Source: JBKHDT01 sp046541195
Lineage (GTDB): Bacteria > Pseudomonadota > Gammaproteobacteria > Halothiobacillales > Halothiobacillaceae
Direction of reading: 5' to 3'
NCBI GenBank assembly: GCA_046541195.1
Contig: JBKHDT010000006.1
Span: 1-64,000, forward strand
DNA length: 64,000 bases
Position numbers and translations under genes: made by a program
Shown here: piece after piece, positions 60,060-64,000 of the stretch
Layout: each line of letters opens with the position of its first letter
How positions within the stretch are numbered: the first letter of the stretch is position 1
Notes under the pieces: generated by a model
What the model was told of the DNA's origin: nothing
What the model saw: only the letters and a program-made list of their open reading frames with translations
The model's database searches: none

Positions 60060-61940
60060 ATGCACTATCCGGAAAACTTCGATGTCATCGTGGTCGGCGG
60101 GGGCCATGCCGGGACCGAGGCCGCGCTCGCCGCGGCCCGCATGGGCGCGCGCACGCTTCTGGTGACCCACAATATCGAAACCCTGGGGCAGATGAGCTGC
60201 AATCCGGCCATCGGCGGGATTGGCAAGGGGCATCTGGTGCGGGAGGTCGACGCGCTCGGTGGTGCCATGGCGCAGGCTGCCGACCGGGCCGGCATTCAGT
60301 TTCGCACCCTGAACGCCCGCAAGGGACCTGCCGTGCGGGCTACCCGGGCCCAGGCCGACCGGGCCCTGTACCGTGCGGCGATCCGGCGCACGCTGGAACA
60401 GGCACCCAACCTGACCCTGTTCCAGCAGGGCGTGGACGACCTGCTGGTCGAATCGGACCGGGTCGCCGGCGTGGTCACCCAGACCGGCATTGTCTTTCGC
60501 GGCCGCAGCGTGGTGCTGACGGCGGGGACTTTTCTGGCCGGCCGGATTCATGTCGGGCTGGACAGCCATGCCGGCGGCCGTGCCGGAGATCCGCCGGCGC
60601 AGCGGCTGGCCGATCGCCTCCGGGAGTACGCTCCGGGCGTGGGCCGGCTCAAGACCGGCACTCCGCCGCGCATCGACGCCCGGTCGCTGGATTACAGCGT
60701 GATGGAGCCCCAGCCCGGGGATCGGCCCGCGCCGGTGTTTTCCTACATGGGTTCGGTGGCCGATCATCCCGAGCAGGTCGATTGCCACATCACCCACACG
60801 AACGCGCGGACCCACGAGATCATCCGCTCCGGGCTGGATCGCTCCCCGATGTACTCGGGGGTGATCGAGGGCGTCGGCCCCCGCTACTGTCCTTCCATCG
60901 AGGACAAGATCATGCGGTTCGCCGACAAGTCCGCGCACCAGATCTTCGTCGAGCCCGAGGGGCTGAACAGCAGCGAGATCTACCCCAACGGGATTTCCAC
61001 CAGCCTGCCATTCGATGTCCAGCTTGCCCTGGTCCGCTCGATCCGCGGCTTCGAGCAGGCGCAGATTACCCGGCCGGGTTACGCGATCGAGTACGACTTC
61101 TTCGACCCGCGTGGCCTGCGCCCCACGCTTGAAACCCGGGCGATCGCCAATCTGTACTTCGCCGGCCAGATCAATGGCACGACCGGGTACGAGGAGGCCG
61201 CGGCCCAGGGGCTGCTCGCGGGGGTCAACGCGGCCTGCCGCGCACTGGACCGCGAGGAGCTGACGCTCGGGCGCGACCAGGCCTACCTGGGGGTGCTGGT
61301 CGACGATCTGACCACCCAGGGCACGCAGGAGCCGTACCGGATGTTCACGAGCCGGGCCGAGTACCGGCTGATGCTGCGCGAGGACAACGCCGACCAGCGG
61401 CTGACGCCGCGTGCCCGCGCCCTCGGCCTGATCGACGAGGCGCGCTGGCGATGCTTCAGCGAGAAGATGGAGTCCATCGAGCGCGAGCGTGCCCGCCTCG
61501 CGGATATCTGGCTGCACCCGGGGCACCCGGCGGCAAGCTTGCTCCAGACGCCCATCAATCGGGAAGTCCGGGCGATTGAACTGCTCAAGCGCCCCGAGAT
61601 GGACTACGATCAGGTCGCCTCGGTGGACAGCCTGGCTCCGCCCGAACCCCTCGCGCGTGCCGTGATCGAGCAGCTGGAAATCGAGGCCAAGTATGCCGGT
61701 TACCTGGATCGCCAGCAGGATGACGTGCAGCGGCGCGCGCGGCACGAGCATCAGCCGCTCCCCGAGGATCTGGACTACGGGCAGGTTTCCGGCCTTTCGC
61801 ATGAGGTCCGGCAAAAGCTCGCGGATCATCGTCCGGCCACGGTCGGACAGGCCGGTCGCATCCCGGGTGTGACCCCGGCGGCCATCTCGCTGTTGCTGGT
61901 GCATTTGAAAAAGCGCGACCTGCTCAAGGCCAGCGCCTGA
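60060..61940 (+). CDS. mnmG: tRNA uridine-5-carboxymethylaminomethyl modification enzyme MnmG (GidA)
   Basis: 626-aa FAD protein (E. coli 629 aa). FAD loop VVGGGHAGTEAA, signature AIGGIGKGHLVREVDALGG and NGTTGYEEAAAQG; C-terminal helical domain binds MnmE. Adds cmnm5 to U34 of several tRNAs. ATG 60060 gives the conserved MHYPENFDVIVV. First gene of the oriC-type cluster, followed by rsmG with a one-base overlap. Confidence 0.97.
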   Translation: MHYPENFDVIVVGGGHAGTEAALAAARMGARTLLVTHNIETLGQMSCNPAIGGIGKGHLVREVDALGGAMAQAADRAGIQFRTLNARKGPAVRATRAQADRALYRAAIRRTLEQAPNLTLFQQGVDDLLVESDRVAGVVTQTGIVFRGRSVVLTAGTFLAGRIHVGLDSHAGGRAGDPPAQRLADRLREYAPGVGRLKTGTPPRIDARSLDYSVMEPQPGDRPAPVFSYMGSVADHPEQVDCHITHTNARTHEIIRSGLDRSPMYSGVIEGVGPRYCPSIEDKIMRFADKSAHQIFVEPEGLNSSEIYPNGISTSLPFDVQLALVRSIRGFEQAQITRPGYAIEYDFFDPRGLRPTLETRAIANLYFAGQINGTTGYEEAAAQGLLAGVNAACRALDREELTLGRDQAYLGVLVDDLTTQGTQEPYRMFTSRAEYRLMLREDNADQRLTPRARALGLIDEARWRCFSEKMESIERERARLADIWLHPGHPAASLLQTPINREVRAIELLKRPEMDYDQVASVDSLAPPEPLARAVIEQLEIEAKYAGYLDRQQDDVQRRARHEHQPLPEDLDYGQVSGLSHEVRQKLADHRPATVGQAGRIPGVTPAAISLLLVHLKKRDLLKASA

Positions 61941-62632
61941 TGCCGCCGGCCCGGTCCACGTCGTTTGCGCGCGCCGAACTGCAGGCTCTTCTGGTCCGGG
62001 GCATCGAGCAGCTGGCCGGGCGGCACCGGGAAGATGCCCGGCTGGCCGCGCTGACCGATGCGCCGCGGCTTGAGCGGATGCTCGACTGGCTGGCCCTGCT
62101 GCATCGCTGGAATCGCGCCCACAACCTGACCTCGGTGCGTTGTCCGGAGGACATGGTCGTCCGGCATCTGCTCGACTGCCTGGCCATCCTGCCCTGGGTG
62201 CAAGGCCGGGCGCCCCTGCTGGATGTCGGTGCCGGGCCGGGGTTGCCCGGCGCCGTGCTGGCGATCGCCGATCCGGATCTTCCGGTCACGCTGGTCGACT
62301 CGAATCTCAAGATGACCCGCTTCGCGGAACTGGCCGCCCTGCAGCTGGGCCTCGAAAACCTGGTCTGCCATCGCGGGCGCGTCGAACAGATGAGCGGCCA
62401 GTGGCCCCAGGTCGTCTCCCGGGCCTTTGCCTCGCTGGATGACTTCCTGCTGCTGGCCGGCCCGCGATGCGCACCGGGGGGGCGGATGCTGGCCATGAAA
62501 GGCCGCCGGGACGAAGCTGTCCCCGGCGGGGGGTTGCCGACGGGCTGGCGGCTCGAAGAGCGGGTGCCCCTGGCGGTCCCTTTTCTCGACGCGGAGCGCC
62601 AGCTCGTCATCATTCGCAAAGAGGAATGCTGA
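61940..62632 (+). CDS. rsmG: 16S rRNA (guanine527-N7)-methyltransferase RsmG (GidB)
   Basis: 230-aa SAM methyltransferase. WNRAHNLTSVR, VRHLLDCLAI, SAM loop LDVGAGPGLPG and VVSRAFASL are family landmarks. Slightly longer than E. coli RsmG (207 aa), with a basic N-terminal extension. Start overlaps the mnmG stop (TGATG). Confidence 0.95.
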   Translation: MPPARSTSFARAELQALLVRGIEQLAGRHREDARLAALTDAPRLERMLDWLALLHRWNRAHNLTSVRCPEDMVVRHLLDCLAILPWVQGRAPLLDVGAGPGLPGAVLAIADPDLPVTLVDSNLKMTRFAELAALQLGLENLVCHRGRVEQMSGQWPQVVSRAFASLDDFLLLAGPRCAPGGRMLAMKGRRDEAVPGGGLPTGWRLEERVPLAVPFLDAERQLVIIRKEEC

Positions 62633-62635
62633 GCC

Positions 62636-63445
62636 ATGGCCTGGACACTGGCGATCACGAACCAGAAGGGGGGCGTGGGCAAGACCACGACCGCCGTCAA
62701 CCTGGCCGCCGCGCTGCACAGTTTCGGGCGGCGCTGCCTGCTGGTCGACCTGGACCCGCAGGGCAACGCGACCGTCAGTTCCGGGTTCGACAAGAACGAT
62801 CTGGACTGCACGGTCGCGGAGATGCTGGTGGGCGAGGCAGACTTTGCCCAGGCGCGACTGCAGTCCGAAGTCGGGGGGTACGACCTGCTTCCGGCCAACA
62901 TCGACCTGGCCGGCGCGGAGTTCCAGCTGGTGACCCGCATCGGCCGGGAAACCCGCCTGCGCAACCTGCTGGCGGCGCACCGGGAGCACTATGACTTCGT
63001 GCTGATCGACTGTCCGCCGGCGCTCAATACGCTGACGCTCAATGCCCTGGTTGCCGCCGACGATGTCCTGATTCCGGTGCAGTGCGAGTACTTCGCGCTC
63101 GAAGGGCTGACCGCGTTGCTCGATACCGTCGAGCAGGTTCGCTCGGCGTTGCATCCGGAGCTGCGCATTGCCGGGGTATTGCGGACACTGTACGATGCCC
63201 GCAATCGTCTGGCGCAGGATGTCTCGGATCAGCTGCATGCGCATTTCGGTGATGCGCTCTTCAAGACCATCATCCCCCGCAACGTGCGGCTTGCGGAGGC
63301 GCCCAGCCATGGCGTTCCCGCCATGTACTACGACCGGCAGTCGGCAGGCGCCGAGGCGCACATGCAGGCGGCGCGGGAGCTGATCAAGCGCGCCCGGGCG
63401 CGGGGGCGGCTGAAGAAACGCACGGCGCGCGCCGTGGCGCAGTGA
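62636..63445 (+). CDS. parA: Chromosome-partitioning ATPase ParA (Soj)
   Basis: 269-aa Walker-type ATPase: deviant Walker A KGGVGKTTT, LVDLDPQGNAT, and LIDCPPALNTLTLNAL. With ParB it segregates replicated origins. It begins 3 bp after rsmG. The C-terminal tail is Arg/Lys-rich (KRARARGRLKKR), likely for nonspecific DNA binding. Confidence 0.95.
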   Translation: MAWTLAITNQKGGVGKTTTAVNLAAALHSFGRRCLLVDLDPQGNATVSSGFDKNDLDCTVAEMLVGEADFAQARLQSEVGGYDLLPANIDLAGAEFQLVTRIGRETRLRNLLAAHREHYDFVLIDCPPALNTLTLNALVAADDVLIPVQCEYFALEGLTALLDTVEQVRSALHPELRIAGVLRTLYDARNRLAQDVSDQLHAHFGDALFKTIIPRNVRLAEAPSHGVPAMYYDRQSAGAEAHMQAARELIKRARARGRLKKRTARAVAQ

Positions 63446-63528
63446 CTCGGGTCAACCGGGTCCGTGCGCGGGGGGCGCGCCTCGCTCTTGCCGACTGCCA
63501 CCCGGAAAGATACACACGGAACACGCGG

Positions 63529-64000
63529 ATGAGCACAAAACGGAAGGGGCTCGGCAAGGGGCTCGAGCAGTTGCTGAGTGTCTCGGCGCAGCGGGCCGAC
63601 GGCCCGGAGTTGCGCGAGGTCTCCCTGGAACTGATCCGGCGCAATCCGTTCCAGCCCCGCCTGACGTTTGACGAGACGGCGCTGGCCGAGCTGGCCGACT
63701 CGATCCGGGCCCAGGGCGTGATCCAGCCGGTTGTGCTGCGTCGTCGCTCGGGTGAATACGAGCTGATTGCCGGTGAGCGCCGCTGGCGCGCCGCCCAGCT
63801 CGCCGGGCTGGAACGGGTGCCCGCGGTGGTGCGGGACATCGACGACGCACAGGCGGCGGCCATCGCGCTGATCGAGAACCTGCAGCGCGAGAACCTCAAC
63901 CCGGTGGAACAGGCCCAGGCGATGAACCGGCTGGTCGAGGAGTTCGCGCTGACGCATCAGCAGGTGGCCGACATGCTGGGCACTTCCCGGCCAGCCGTCA
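63529..64000 (+). CDS. parB: Chromosome-partitioning protein ParB (3'-truncated by window edge)
   Basis: First 157 residues of ParB. Opening KRKGLGKGLEQLL, CTP-binding GERRWRAAQLAG and ALIENLQRENLNPVEQA, and the beginning of the HTH parS reader (HQQVADMLGTSRPAV). ATG 63529, 83 bp after parA. The dimerisation domain lies beyond the window. Confidence 0.95.
   Translation, partial: MSTKRKGLGKGLEQLLSVSAQRADGPELREVSLELIRRNPFQPRLTFDETALAELADSIRAQGVIQPVVLRRRSGEYELIAGERRWRAAQLAGLERVPAVVRDIDDAQAAAIALIENLQRENLNPVEQAQAMNRLVEEFALTHQQVADMLGTSRPAV

Noticed and set aside
60018..61904. 628-aa leftward ORF opposite mnmG
   Set aside because: Shadow of MnmG, which is complete and highly conserved.

Overview
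This 64-kb window is GC-rich chromosomal DNA from a gammaproteobacterium, probably of the Chromatiales/Xanthomonadales type. That placement is an inference from gene content and order, not from a marker-gene comparison. The right end carries mnmG-rsmG-parA-parB, a cluster that normally lies close to oriC, so the window is probably origin-proximal. Nearly all of it is ordinary housekeeping and stress-response chromosome. No rRNA, tRNA, CRISPR array, prophage or insertion sequence with a transposase was found.

Left part (1-18.9 kb): the end of a TonB-type protein; a membrane GGDEF-EAL protein with a periplasmic c-type heme motif; a pirin; a 0.45-kb array of REP-like palindromes; then engB, a cytochrome c4 and a System II cytochrome c assembly set (resB, ccsA) with dsbA. 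These are followed by an orphan acetolactate synthase, an endonuclease/exonuclease/phosphatase-fold enzyme, a fructosamine-kinase homologue, an uncharacterised HEFCH protein and ampG, partly coupled by stop/start overlaps, and then an RcnB-like secreted protein, a ProQ/FinO-domain RNA-binding protein and an NAD-dependent epimerase.

Accessory segment (18.9-24.3 kb): the only clearly disturbed region. It holds a GNAT-toxin/DUF1778-antitoxin pair, a truncated second copy of the recG 3' end (430 bp, one mismatch to the real recG), a repeat pair that contains the tail of the helicase gene, and a large phospholipase-D-like/SF2-helicase/DUF3427 protein. Intact recG follows. No integrase is present. 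Duplication with later replacement is the best reading.

Right part (24.3-64 kb): a membrane-anchored diheme cytochrome; fetAB metal exporter; cysQ-nudE; radC; algZR two-component system divergent from argH; an rRNA methyltransferase; lptM-lysA; a peroxiredoxin-glutaredoxin fusion with glutathione reductase and metR; a coiled-coil GGDEF protein; plsC and glyQS; mtfA; pxpAB (without pxpC); an ABC-2 transporter pair; an esterase; trmL-trmO; purD; rho; trxA divergent from oxyR; a membrane-anchored cold-shock-domain protein; speE; and the oriC-type cluster. Redox themes recur (c-type cytochromes, DsbA, Trx, OxyR, Prx-Grx, Gor), consistent with an aerobic respiring, peroxide-coping lifestyle.
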